Origin: Pararhodobacter sp.
Lineage (GTDB): Bacteria > Pseudomonadota > Alphaproteobacteria > Rhodobacterales > Rhodobacteraceae
Direction of reading: 5' to 3'
Assembly (NCBI GenBank): GCA_020832665.1
Contig: JAFIEG010000006.1
Coordinates: 1-64,000, forward strand
Length of the DNA stretch: 64,000 bases
Shown here: piece by piece, positions 53,236-62,597 of the stretch
Numbering within the stretch: the first letter of the stretch is position 1
How the letters are laid out: every line of letters begins with the position of its first letter
Position numbers and translations under genes: made by a program
Notes under the pieces: generated by a model
Told to the model about the DNA's origin: nothing
Databases searched by the model: none
Seen by the model: only the letters and a program-made list of their open reading frames with translations

Positions 53236-54489
53236 CTACCACCACTTGCGCAGGCGCGAGAACAAGCGCTCGCTCGACGGGCGCGGGTCGCCATTGTCGA
53301 GATCGCGATTGATATGGCGCGCCAGATCGATCAGATTCTTCGAGACCCGGCTGGTCTCGTTGAAATGGATGATCCCCGTCCCCTCGGTCTGCGCAATGCT
53401 GAACAGCCTGCTGTCATAGGGTATCTCGAACACCGTTTCCAACCCAAGCGCCTCGCGGAATTCGGCGGTCGATACCTCGACCCGCCGCGGCAGGCCCGTC
53501 TTGTTGAGCACCACCATCGGGTTGCGGTCGGTGGGGCGGATGCGCTGCAAGACCTCGACGAGGTTGCGCACATTGCGCAGCCCCGCAAGGGTGGGCATGG
53601 TGGTGACCACGATCTCGTCGGCGCGGCCCAGTATCTTCTTCGTGCGCAGCCCCCAGACATGGGTCATGTCGAGAATGACATGACGCGGGGTGGATTGCGC
53701 CAGATCGAGAAGGGCATTGATCGCCTGCACCGGCAGATTGGGCAGGCTGTCGATGGTCGGATCGACAAGCAGCAGCTTGAGCCGCTCCTCGGCGGGTTTC
53801 AGGATACGCTCGATAAGCAACTCGTCGATGGGGCTGCGCCGGCGCAGAACATCGGTGAGGGTGTAGGCATCCTCGGCATTGAAATTCAGCGCCACGGTGC
53901 CGAATTGCGGGTCAAGATCTGCGAGCAGCACTTCGGTGCCCATCAGCCGGGCCATGGCCAGCGCGGCATTCTGCGCCACGCTTGAAGAACCGGTTCCGCC
54001 GCCAGCGCCGATGAAGGCGGTGACCCGGCCCAGCTTGACATCTGAAACGTCATGATAAGCGTCGGTAATGGCACTGATGATCTTGGCAGCATCGACCGGG
54101 GCGGGCAGGAAATCGCTGACCCCCAGCTTCAGCACCTTGCGAAACAGCTCGACCTCATGCTCGGCGCCGCCACCGATGAACAGCACCTTGGTGTCTTCGC
54201 GGCACTCTTTCGCCAGTTCCTCGAGCAGCGCGACCACCCGCCGGCCTTCCTCGTCGCTCTCGATGATCAAGAGGTCGGGCGAACGTTCATCCTTGAAGGC
54301 TCTGATCGCCCCCGCCAGCCCACCCTCGCGAAAACGCCACCGCATGCGGGCGAACGCGCCGTTACGCTGGGCGCGGCGCACGGCGAGCCGGGTCTGCGGA
54401 TACTCGACGAACGCCTCTACCTGCAGCGCGGGCAATAGCGGGCGCTTGGTCGCGACGGGTAGCTCGGTCGGGGGTGGATCGTGTTTCAT
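53236..54489 (-). CDS. cpaE: CpaE/TadZ-like pilus assembly ATPase
   Basis: Receiver-like N-terminus; FIGAGGGTGSSSVAQNAALAMARLMGTEVLLADLDPQFGTVALNF ParA/MinD-like domain. Confidence 0.9.
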   Translation of the reverse strand: MKHDPPPTELPVATKRPLLPALQVEAFVEYPQTRLAVRRAQRNGAFARMRWRFREGGLAGAIRAFKDERSPDLLIIESDEEGRRVVALLEELAKECREDTKVLFIGGGAEHEVELFRKVLKLGVSDFLPAPVDAAKIISAITDAYHDVSDVKLGRVTAFIGAGGGTGSSSVAQNAALAMARLMGTEVLLADLDPQFGTVALNFNAEDAYTLTDVLRRRSPIDELLIERILKPAEERLKLLLVDPTIDSLPNLPVQAINALLDLAQSTPRHVILDMTHVWGLRTKKILGRADEIVVTTMPTLAGLRNVRNLVEVLQRIRPTDRNPMVVLNKTGLPRRVEVSTAEFREALGLETVFEIPYDSRLFSIAQTEGTGIIHFNETSRVSKNLIDLARHINRDLDNGDPRPSSERLFSRLRKWW

Positions 54490-54539
54490 CGGCTTTCGGT
54501 TTCCGGGTGCTGGCTTCGCCCTCTTTATTCGCGGCTGCG

Positions 54540-55667
54540 TCAGTTCTCGCCACCGCGGCGAATGCGGACGGTGGGAGTGGTCGCCGTAGGTGGTTCGTCC
54601 TGATCGGCTTCCGAGCGCAGGGTCATTGTCAGGTTGCCGCTCAGACGCGCCGCCGAGATCGCCTCGACCCCGGCGCGGTCGAGCTCCAGCGTGACAGTGC
54701 GGCTCAACTCGACGCGCTGTTCGGAATCCGGCTGCGTGATATGGTCGATGGCGATGACGCGCGCATTGGAAACGACGATCGAACTGGCCGCCTGCATTGC
54801 ACCCGTGGGCAAATGGGAGTGCACCACATCCACCCGGTCATTGGGTCTGACGAACACACCCGCGGCAACCTCGATATCGGGAATCGTTATCGCGCGCATG
54901 CCGGTGGCGAGCGTTTGCGAGAGCGGTGTCGGCACAAGCGATACCTCGGCTTCATCGGCGGAAGAGCGAAGCGCAAGGGTAAGCGTGCCGGCCTCTTGGG
55001 CGGCCATCACCGCCTCGACCCCGGGCTGGTTAAGCTCCAGCGTTGCCGTGCGGTTGACCAGAATGGCCTCGTCGCGGTCGATCTGGGTGATCTGATCAAG
55101 GGCCAGAACCCTGACATTCGATACCACCACACTGCTCATCGCCCGGGCAAAGCCGGTCGGCGTATAGGTGTGGATGACATCGACCCGGTCATTGGGCAGC
55201 ACGAACCCCCCTGCCGCTGCCTCGACATTGACGCGCACGGCGACGGCGCGCATGCCGGGGGCCAGGTTGTGCGCAATCGAGCGCGTGGCCATTTCCGTGA
55301 AGTTGTTGCGCAAGACCGGCTGGCCCTCGGCCATGTCGGTTGTCGCGATGCGGTTGTTCAGCGTGGCGGCGGCGCCGGGCTGATCATTGCGCAAGATGAA
55401 GCCCGACAGCACGAATTCCTCGGGCCAGTCGATCCATTCCAGATCATTCTGCGAAACCTGTTGACCTGCAACCAGAGCCACGCGCGCGGCAAGCACGCTC
55501 GCATTCTGCAGTTCAGGTTCGGGCGTAACCTCTGGCGCGTCCGGCGTTTCCGGCGCGACGGCGTTCGCCGGCGGCTCGCTGGGCGTGACCGGTTCGCGCT
55601 GCAGATAAAGCCACAGCGCCGCAGTGCCTGCGGCCATTGCCAGCATGAAGAGCAGAAAACGGATCAT
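54540..55667 (-). CDS. cpaB: Flp pilus assembly protein CpaB/RcpC with duplicated C-terminal domain
   Basis: PGMRAVAVRVNVEAAAGGFVLPNDRVDVIHTY and second copy TGMRAITIPDIEVAAGVFVRPNDRVDVVHSH. Confidence 0.88.
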   Translation of the reverse strand: MIRFLLFMLAMAAGTAALWLYLQREPVTPSEPPANAVAPETPDAPEVTPEPELQNASVLAARVALVAGQQVSQNDLEWIDWPEEFVLSGFILRNDQPGAAATLNNRIATTDMAEGQPVLRNNFTEMATRSIAHNLAPGMRAVAVRVNVEAAAGGFVLPNDRVDVIHTYTPTGFARAMSSVVVSNVRVLALDQITQIDRDEAILVNRTATLELNQPGVEAVMAAQEAGTLTLALRSSADEAEVSLVPTPLSQTLATGMRAITIPDIEVAAGVFVRPNDRVDVVHSHLPTGAMQAASSIVVSNARVIAIDHITQPDSEQRVELSRTVTLELDRAGVEAISAARLSGNLTMTLRSEADQDEPPTATTPTVRIRRGGEN

Positions 55668-55875
55668 GTGTTACCCGACATTGCCCGGATCGGTGATATC
55701 AGCGAAGCCTGAATGATTAACTATGCTCGGATGCTCATTCAAGCAATGGTATGGTATCCTGTCCTTTTCGAGTGCTTGGGGCCAGTCTAGCATGAATTCT
55801 CGGGTGCCGGCCATCGGCAAGGCGGAAACAATGATTTATCAGCGGGTTGAAAGATACATCGGAAACCACCAAATA

Positions 55876-55889
55876 TTGATCAAGATCAA
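55876..55889 (+). promoter_or_regulatory. FNR/FnrL-type box upstream of Flp pilin
   Basis: TTGAT-CAAG-ATCAA, exact match to TTGAT-N4-ATCAA. Confidence 0.75.
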
Positions 55890-56000
55890 GTTTTTCTGAT
55901 TGGGAATCAGGTAAGGTCCGACAAAAGTTGCCGGCAAGTATGCGGGTGACAGGTGCGACCGGTTCTTGCAGCCACGTGCCACGCAGAAAAGGAATAAGCC

Positions 56001-56177
56001 ATGCTTGCAAAGTTCAAACACTTCCTGTCGGGTGAAAGCGGCGCGACGGCCATCGAATACGGGCTCATCGCGGCGCTGGTTGCGGTGGCCATCATTGGCG
56101 CCCTGACCGCGCTCGGCGTCGATCTGACCGCCATTTTCACCGGCGTCAGCAGCGAGTTGCAGGACGCGACTCCCTGA
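56001..56177 (+). CDS. flp: Flp/Fap pilin component (58 aa)
   Basis: MLAKFKHFLSGESGATAIEYGLIAALVAVAIIGALTALGVDLTAIFTGVSSELQDATP; classical Flp pilin; below the ORF-track length cutoff. Confidence 0.93.
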   Translation: MLAKFKHFLSGESGATAIEYGLIAALVAVAIIGALTALGVDLTAIFTGVSSELQDATP

Positions 56178-56467
56178 TTGATGGTCAGTTGACCGGCCTG
56201 TTGCGCTTTCAACTCAGCTGAACGGGCTTTCTGATTTGAAAAGCCGGCTTTCCCGGGCCGGGCAGGAGATCTCCTCATGGCCCTTGCGCATAAGGCGCGG
56301 GGGCTTTTCGCTGCGAGGGGCCGAAGGTGACGAAAAGGGCCCGCTCGTGGATAGCCGGCGGGGAATGCGGGCCTCGATCGCCCGGCGCAAGCGGAATTGT
56401 CCGGTGAAAACCGATTGTCGCTTCAACCCCGTTCCCGGCATGGCACCGAATGCGGCCGCTGCGTTTG

Positions 56468-59425
56468 CTATCGCTTCGCCGGCGGTTTTTCCTTTTGGCA
56501 CTCGGGCTCCAGCATGCGGCTGGATTGGTGATGGCGCATGCGCTTTACCATTACGCCAAGGGCCAGACGGGCGAAACTGCGTGCATGCGGATAGGGCGCG
56601 ATCAGCCGGGCCAAATAGGGGCCGTAACGATAATACAGCCTGATGAAGATGCGGCCGGCGGGGTGAGCGGAAAGCTCGACATCGCGATACACTCTCAGAA
56701 ACAGAACATCGGGGTGGTCGTAATCGCCATAGGCGCAGGTGGCGACGAAACAGCCACCCCCGCCGCCGGGCGGTGGATCTTCGTCTTCCCCTGGAGGCGG
56801 CTCATCAGGGGGCGGTTCATCTGGCGGCGGTTCATCGGGCGGATCTTCGTCGTCGCGGCTGTCGAGCAGATCCTCGATCCGCTCGCGCATGTTGTCGAAG
56901 ACTTCGTAATCTTGATAATCGAGCCCGATCGTCTCGAGGGATTCGACAAGCGTGAGCACATCCTCGTCGTTCCAGTCACCGATCAGGCGCTCGCCGGCAT
57001 CTCCGTCAAGCACATGCATAAGCCTGCTCACCACGTCCGGATCCAGACCGGGAGCCAGTGGCAATGTCGGTGTCAGCGAGTCTTCCCACCGATACTCGAG
57101 CGCCAGGGGGTTGAGCCGGTCAAAGAAACTGTCAAGCGCCTCGTCGTCGAGCCTGGAGAGATACACGCTCAGCATCCCGGATCGAGAGGTGAGCATCAGG
57201 ATGGAAGGGTTGATGTATTCGTTGAGCAGGCTCAACTCTTCCTGCGAATACCCGTCGAGGAGTTCGATAGCTTCGTCGAGGTCATTTCCGTTCAGCAACT
57301 CCTCGAATTGTCGCGCCAGCAAGAGGTTCGGGTCGTCCTCGACATCATCCGGGTCGTCCGGGATCGAGCCATCGGGCGGCGGGGTGGTCAGTTGATCGAC
57401 GAGATCGTTCACCGCGCTGTCGGAATCGAAATCGGAAAGGGCGTCAGGCAGCGCATCGAACTGGCCGGCAGCGCCCAGCAGCGTGGTGGTGCCGCCGGCC
57501 TCATGGGTGAAGACGATATCCTCGTCGACGACCGCCGCCTGCGCCATTGCCGCCTCGGCGCTGTCATAGGCGCGCAGAAAGCTCAGCGTGTCGCCGTTTG
57601 CAGTCTCGAAACTGCTGACAATGGCATCGCCCTCAGGGTTGACGATGTAGTGATTCAGCCCGGTCATGCCGTTCATGAAGGTCTGGCCCGAGCCAGCCAC
57701 CAGCGTATCCTCGCCCTGACCGCCGATCAGCGTATCGTTGCCCGAGCCGGCGATGAGCAGATCGTCACCCGGGCCACCATGCATCCAGTCATCGCCCTCG
57801 CCGCCGATCAGCGTGTCGTCGCCCCACCGGCCATGCAGCCGGTTATTGCCGTATAGAACCTCGATCCGGTTGTTGCCCCAGCCGCCAAAGAACTCCTCGT
57901 CGTAATCGGCGTCGGGGTCCACAACCTGGCTGTTGCCGTAGAGATGCAGATCCACCGGTTCGAGCGAGAATTCCAGCCGCATGATCTCGTAGGGACCAAG
58001 CGAAAAGCTGATCTCGCCATCATCGAGCAGGCTGGCGGCCGAGTGGTGCTGCAGATAGGGGCGTGCGTAGCTAGCGGTCGGATCGCCCTCGTCGCGTTCG
58101 GTCGAAGGGTCGTTGAGCGCACCCAGGCTCTGGCCGTAGAGATGATCCCATGACGGGATCAACAGTTGCGGGTCAAGGGTTACATCGACCTCTTCATCGG
58201 TGCGCGAGGAAATGAACAGCACGACGCGCTCATCCGAGCCGAAGCCATGCATCACCATCTGGGTGCGGCTGTCGGGGTCGCGGTCCTCGGGGAGCCGGTT
58301 CAGGCTGTCGCGCAGCGAGGGGTCGGTGTCGATATCCAGAACCTGCAACCCTTCAAGGCTGGTGTTCATCATCTTGAAGAGTTCACCGGGAACGGTCAGG
58401 CGGTAGCCAAACCCCGCCGGGGTGCTGTCGTCGCGGTAAAGCTCTGCCATGCGGTTACGCAGGGCCTGATACTGCGTGCCCCACAGCGTGGCATGGTCAA
58501 CCCCGCGTTCCATGAAAGTGCGGGTAACCTCGAGCATACCCGATGCCTGCAGCAGGCCGACTTCGTTGCCGTGCATGCTGACATTCCATTCCGACAGGTA
58601 GTATTCAAGATCGCCGAAACCCTCGGCTTCCTGGAAATCGTCGAGCCGGTTGAACACGCCCCGCGAATTCGCGATCGCGTGGTACTGCGTCGGGTAGAAA
58701 TGCTGCGTCACCACATCGATGGCGCTGCGGGCGTTGGGGGTGAGTTGTTCGAGGATCGCCTCGTTATCCTCGGGTTTCCAGCCCTGCGCGACCTGAACAG
58801 CTATCTTGGGTTCGACCCATGAATCGGGGTCATCGAGCTCGGAGCGATAGATGTTGAATATCCGTTGCAGCCCGATCGAGAGGTCATTGGCAATCATGCC
58901 ATATTCCTCGGGCGTCTGGCGCTCGTCGCGATACCAGAACTCGTTGCCGATCTGGAACATGCCGATCTCGACTTCGCCATATTCGCCGCGGATCATCTGG
59001 TCTGCGCGGTCGATCAGCCGATAGGCGCCAAAGGCATCCACTTCGCGGTTGGTCTGCCCGGCGACGGGGTCGGCGAAATAGCCCTGCGTGGGCAAGGTGA
59101 AGGCAATGCTATGGCCGTTGGTGGTCGCGTAGTCGAACATGGCGGGCGCGGTGAGGATGCGCGACTCGCCCTCTTCGCCCAGCCCGCTGGGGCGGGTCAT
59201 CGAAAACAGCCTCTCGGCATCGCGCCCGCCGGGGGCAAAGGTCTCTTCGGTCACCGTGCCGCCGGGAAAGCGCAGAAAGCCGCTGTGCATCTCGTTCAGA
59301 TAACGGTCAAACGGGCCGCCCGGGTCGAGAAAATCCTTGGTGAATACGACATTCGCGCCCAGATGCTGCGAGGTGATCGGAGCGCTGGTATAGTCCGCTC
59401 TGTCCAGGGTGATCGAAACCGACAT
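56468..59425 (-). CDS. Giant secreted protein: glycoside-hydrolase-like N-terminus + RTX nonapeptide repeats + Pro-rich linker + CFI-box C-terminal domain
   Basis: LRFPGGTVTE, FQIGNEFWY, YLSEWNVSM (TIM-barrel glycosidase-like); GGEGDDWMHGGPGDDLLIAGSGNDTLIGGQGEDTLVAGSG; (DEPPP)n; CFVATCAYGDYDHPDVLFLRVYRD...FIRLYYRYGPYLARLI. Confidence 0.85.
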   Translation of the reverse strand: MSVSITLDRADYTSAPITSQHLGANVVFTKDFLDPGGPFDRYLNEMHSGFLRFPGGTVTEETFAPGGRDAERLFSMTRPSGLGEEGESRILTAPAMFDYATTNGHSIAFTLPTQGYFADPVAGQTNREVDAFGAYRLIDRADQMIRGEYGEVEIGMFQIGNEFWYRDERQTPEEYGMIANDLSIGLQRIFNIYRSELDDPDSWVEPKIAVQVAQGWKPEDNEAILEQLTPNARSAIDVVTQHFYPTQYHAIANSRGVFNRLDDFQEAEGFGDLEYYLSEWNVSMHGNEVGLLQASGMLEVTRTFMERGVDHATLWGTQYQALRNRMAELYRDDSTPAGFGYRLTVPGELFKMMNTSLEGLQVLDIDTDPSLRDSLNRLPEDRDPDSRTQMVMHGFGSDERVVLFISSRTDEEVDVTLDPQLLIPSWDHLYGQSLGALNDPSTERDEGDPTASYARPYLQHHSAASLLDDGEISFSLGPYEIMRLEFSLEPVDLHLYGNSQVVDPDADYDEEFFGGWGNNRIEVLYGNNRLHGRWGDDTLIGGEGDDWMHGGPGDDLLIAGSGNDTLIGGQGEDTLVAGSGQTFMNGMTGLNHYIVNPEGDAIVSSFETANGDTLSFLRAYDSAEAAMAQAAVVDEDIVFTHEAGGTTTLLGAAGQFDALPDALSDFDSDSAVNDLVDQLTTPPPDGSIPDDPDDVEDDPNLLLARQFEELLNGNDLDEAIELLDGYSQEELSLLNEYINPSILMLTSRSGMLSVYLSRLDDEALDSFFDRLNPLALEYRWEDSLTPTLPLAPGLDPDVVSRLMHVLDGDAGERLIGDWNDEDVLTLVESLETIGLDYQDYEVFDNMRERIEDLLDSRDDEDPPDEPPPDEPPPDEPPPGEDEDPPPGGGGGCFVATCAYGDYDHPDVLFLRVYRDVELSAHPAGRIFIRLYYRYGPYLARLIAPYPHARSFARLALGVMVKRMRHHQSSRMLEPECQKEKPPAKR

Positions 59426-59538
59426 CGTCCTACCCTCATTCTGCCGTGGCGCACATTCAGGCAGACGCAGAGCCACCACCCCACCGCGTATCCAACGCGC
59501 TGGCCACGACTGCCGAGCCTGTTCGGGAAGAGGTTCAC

Positions 59539-59652
59539 ATGGAACAGGGTACGCAACTTCAAACTGTATTAACGAATATTATAGCGCCTAAATCGAAAGC
59601 AAAAAAACAAAAGTTCTTCATGCCGATTTATCCAGACTCTTCTGAAGGTTAA
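59539..59652 (+). CDS. Possible 37-aa basic microprotein
   Basis: MEQGTQLQTVLTNIIAPKSKAKKQKFFMPIYPDSSEG with GGAAGAGG upstream; low-GC interval. Confidence 0.3.
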   Translation: MEQGTQLQTVLTNIIAPKSKAKKQKFFMPIYPDSSEG

Positions 59653-59915
59653 TGACCTAAGGTAAAGTGGCATCAAGCGAGTAACCTGGGCTATTGTCCA
59701 GCGAATCGGTCTATGGCAGCCGCAACTACTAAAGGTGATTCGCTGCTTGATTGGTTTCGGTCCCCGCTTGCCGGGCCCGGAAGGGCATGCTGGACCGTAA
59801 GCATTTTAACTTTAAAGAGAAATTCAGCGGCCCGCATACCGGAACGGCGGGCTGATTTGCGAAACCGGCTGCAAAGCAATTCCAGCCACGGCCTGCGATG
59901 CAGGCGAGGCGCGTT

Positions 59916-60761
59916 TTACAACCCGATATGCGCGCGAATTTCGGCCGGACTCACCCCATCGGCACGAAAGCGCGCAATTGCGCGCGCGTCATCGCGCTTG
60001 GCCAGGCGCCTGCCTTCCTCGTCGCGTATCAGCCGGTGATGGTGCCATTCCGGCTGGGGAAGGCCAAGCAGGCGCTGCAGCAGCACATGAATCGCCGTTG
60101 CCTCGAACAGATCGGCGCCGCGGGTGACGAGGGTAACGCCCTGCGCGGCATCGTCCAGCACCACCGACAGGTGATAGGAGGTGCCGATATCGCGCCGCGC
60201 CAGCACGATATCGCCCACATTCGTGATCAGGTGATCGGCGCTGACGACATGCTCGCCGGTAAACAGCGGCCCGGTCTCGGCAAAGCGCAGCGGCGCATCC
60301 AGCCGCGCCAGCGCCGCTTTCATGTTCAGCCGGATGGCCGCGCCCTCGGCAAGGTGGCCCGCCTCGCGGCAGGTGCCGGGATAGACCGGCCCGTCTGGTC
60401 CGATGACGGCTGCGCCCTCTTGCGGGGCCGACAGCGCGGCGCGAATATCGGCGCGTGTGCAGGTGCAGGCATAGCTCACGCCCATCGCCGCGAGCCGCTC
60501 CAGCGCGGCGGCGTAGCTTTCCATGCGATCGGACTGGCGCAGCACCGGTTCGGGCCATGTCAGCCCCAGCCAGCGCAGATCGTCGTAGATCGCCTGCTCG
60601 TGTTCTGCCCGGCAGCGCGGCTGGTCGATATCCTCGATGCGCAGCAGGAATTGCCCGCCACCGGTGCGCGCCAGATCCCAGGCGGTGAGCGCTGAATAGG
60701 CATGGCCCAGATGCAGCGGCCCGGTGGGCGAGGGGGCGAAGCGGGTGGTCAGCCCAGCCAT
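59916..60761 (-). CDS. gluQ: Glutamyl-Q tRNA(Asp) synthetase
   Basis: [67 protein letters not shown]; truncated GluRS-like. Confidence 0.93.
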   Translation of the reverse strand: MAGLTTRFAPSPTGPLHLGHAYSALTAWDLARTGGGQFLLRIEDIDQPRCRAEHEQAIYDDLRWLGLTWPEPVLRQSDRMESYAAALERLAAMGVSYACTCTRADIRAALSAPQEGAAVIGPDGPVYPGTCREAGHLAEGAAIRLNMKAALARLDAPLRFAETGPLFTGEHVVSADHLITNVGDIVLARRDIGTSYHLSVVLDDAAQGVTLVTRGADLFEATAIHVLLQRLLGLPQPEWHHHRLIRDEEGRRLAKRDDARAIARFRADGVSPAEIRAHIGL

Positions 60762-62086
60762 TCGGAAAAAGCCGCCTTGGCGCGCTCGGTATAGGCGCGG
60801 TAGCGTTCACGCCGGCCACGCCGCCCGCCGCGCGAGTCGATGGGCGGGAAAAGGCCGAAATTCACGTTCATCGGCTGGAATGTCCGCGCTTCGGCATCGC
60901 CGGTGATATGGGCAATCAGCGCCCCCATCGCGGTTTCGCGCGGCGGCGGGCCGGCGGGCTGGCCCAGAATCTCGGCCGCCGCCAGCCGCCCGGCAACCAG
61001 CCCCATCGCCGCCGATTCGACATAGCCTTCAACCCCGGTGATCTGCCCGGCAAAGCGGATATGGGGCTTGGTGCGCAGCCGCATCTGTGCGTCCAGCAGC
61101 GTGGGCGAGTTGATGAAGGTGTTGCGGTGAATGCCCCCCAGCCGCGCGAAGCTGGCATTCTCAAGCCCCGGGATCATGCGAAAGACCTCGGTTTGCGCAC
61201 CGTATTTCATCTTCGTCTGGAAACCGACGATATTGTACAGCGTCCCCAGAGCGTTGTCGCGGCGCAGCTGAACCACGGCATGGGGCTTCACATCGGGCTG
61301 GTGCGGGTTGGTCAGCCCCACGGGTTTCATCGGCCCGTGGCGCAGGGTTTCGCGCCCTCGCTCGGCCATCACCTCTATGGGCAGACAACCGTCGAAATAC
61401 TGCGCGGTCTCGCCCTCGCGGAACTCGGTCTTGGGCGCGGCAATGAGCGCGTCGATGAAGGCCTCGTATTGCGCGCGGTCCATCGGGCAGTTGAGATAGG
61501 CGGTGCGCTCCGCCTCCGTCTCGCCCTTGTCATAGCGCGACTGGAACCAGGCTTTGGACAGATCGATGCTGTCGAAATGCACGATGGGCGCGATGGCATC
61601 GAAAAAGGCCAGTGCCTCGGCGCCGGTCTCCTGGCGGATGGCCTGGGCCAGCGCGCCCGAGGTCAGCGGCCCGGTGGCGATGATCCAGTGGCCATCATCG
61701 GGCAATTCGGTAAACTCGCCCGGCTCGCTGCGGATACCGGGATGCGCGCGCAGCCGCTCGGTGACGCCAGCGGCAAATGCTTCGCGATCAACCGCAAGCG
61801 CGCCGCCGGCGGGCAGGGCATGGGCATCGGCCATGGCCATGATAAGCCCGTTCGCCGCGCGCATTTCCCAGTGCAGCAGGCCGACGGCGTTGTTCTCGTC
61901 GTCATCCGAGCGAAACGAGTTCGAACACACCATCTCGGCGAAATCGCCGGTGCGATGGGCAAAGGTTCCGGTGGCCGGGCGCATTTCGTGCAGCACCACC
62001 TTCACACCCGCCTCGGCGGCCTGCCAGGCAGCCTCCGAGCCGGCCATGCCGCCGCCAACGATGTGCAGTTCGGGCGTCTGTGTCAT
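60749..62086 (-). CDS. trmFO: Methylenetetrahydrofolate-tRNA-(uracil-5-)-methyltransferase TrmFO
   Basis: [55 protein letters not shown]. Confidence 0.96.
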   Translation of the reverse strand: MTQTPELHIVGGGMAGSEAAWQAAEAGVKVVLHEMRPATGTFAHRTGDFAEMVCSNSFRSDDDENNAVGLLHWEMRAANGLIMAMADAHALPAGGALAVDREAFAAGVTERLRAHPGIRSEPGEFTELPDDGHWIIATGPLTSGALAQAIRQETGAEALAFFDAIAPIVHFDSIDLSKAWFQSRYDKGETEAERTAYLNCPMDRAQYEAFIDALIAAPKTEFREGETAQYFDGCLPIEVMAERGRETLRHGPMKPVGLTNPHQPDVKPHAVVQLRRDNALGTLYNIVGFQTKMKYGAQTEVFRMIPGLENASFARLGGIHRNTFINSPTLLDAQMRLRTKPHIRFAGQITGVEGYVESAAMGLVAGRLAAAEILGQPAGPPPRETAMGALIAHITGDAEARTFQPMNVNFGLFPPIDSRGGRRGRRERYRAYTERAKAAFSEWLG

Positions 62087-62180
62087 GCGCGCGATTTAGC
62101 CATGCTCGCGGGCAAAGGGAAGGGGCGGCGTGGCGCGCGCATACCCGGCCCGGCCGGCAGCGACCGTGCGAAGCCAACGC

Positions 62181-62531
62181 TCAGATCAGGGCGAGGTGAT
62201 CCACGCCTTCAGGGTCGGGGAAAGGGCGGTAGAGGCCATATTCGGCGCGGGCGACGTGCTGGCGCATCTGTTCGTAGCGGCTCACCGCCTCGTCATCGCC
62301 CCGGCCGAGAAAGCGAAAGGCGTCATCGAGCTGCGCAAGGTCTTCGAGTTCAATTTCCAGAAGGAAATCGGCGTAACCATCGCTGGCGAGGTTGAGCTTT
62401 CGCCGCATGAGCCGCCAGGCACCGATGCGCCCTTCGTCCTGCAGGAGCGTCAGCCAGGCATCGAGCGCCATCGCAAAGACCAGCGCCCGCGAATCGCTCT
62501 TCAGATCGATCATTACATGGTAAAGGTTCAC
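62181..62531 (-). CDS. Conserved hypothetical protein (DUF6614-like)
   Basis: MNLYHVMIDLKSDSRALVFAMALDAWLTLLQDEGRIGAWRLMRRKLN; compact family-like ORF. Confidence 0.65.
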   Translation of the reverse strand: MNLYHVMIDLKSDSRALVFAMALDAWLTLLQDEGRIGAWRLMRRKLNLASDGYADFLLEIELEDLAQLDDAFRFLGRGDDEAVSRYEQMRQHVARAEYGLYRPFPDPEGVDHLALI

Positions 62532-62597
62532 TGTCGCCCCCGTTCGCCATTCACGCCACTCTGGGCGAAAAAGGCGAACGGTTGGTAAATGGCGGCT

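Noticed and set aside
56796-56840. Tandem repeat as CRISPR or VNTR mobile array
   Set aside because: It is in frame and codes the DEPPP linker; reported only as a coding minisatellite.
56450-57856. 468-aa plus-strand ORF
   Set aside because: Antisense to the GH-RTX protein, whose frame has clear RTX and CFI-box motifs.
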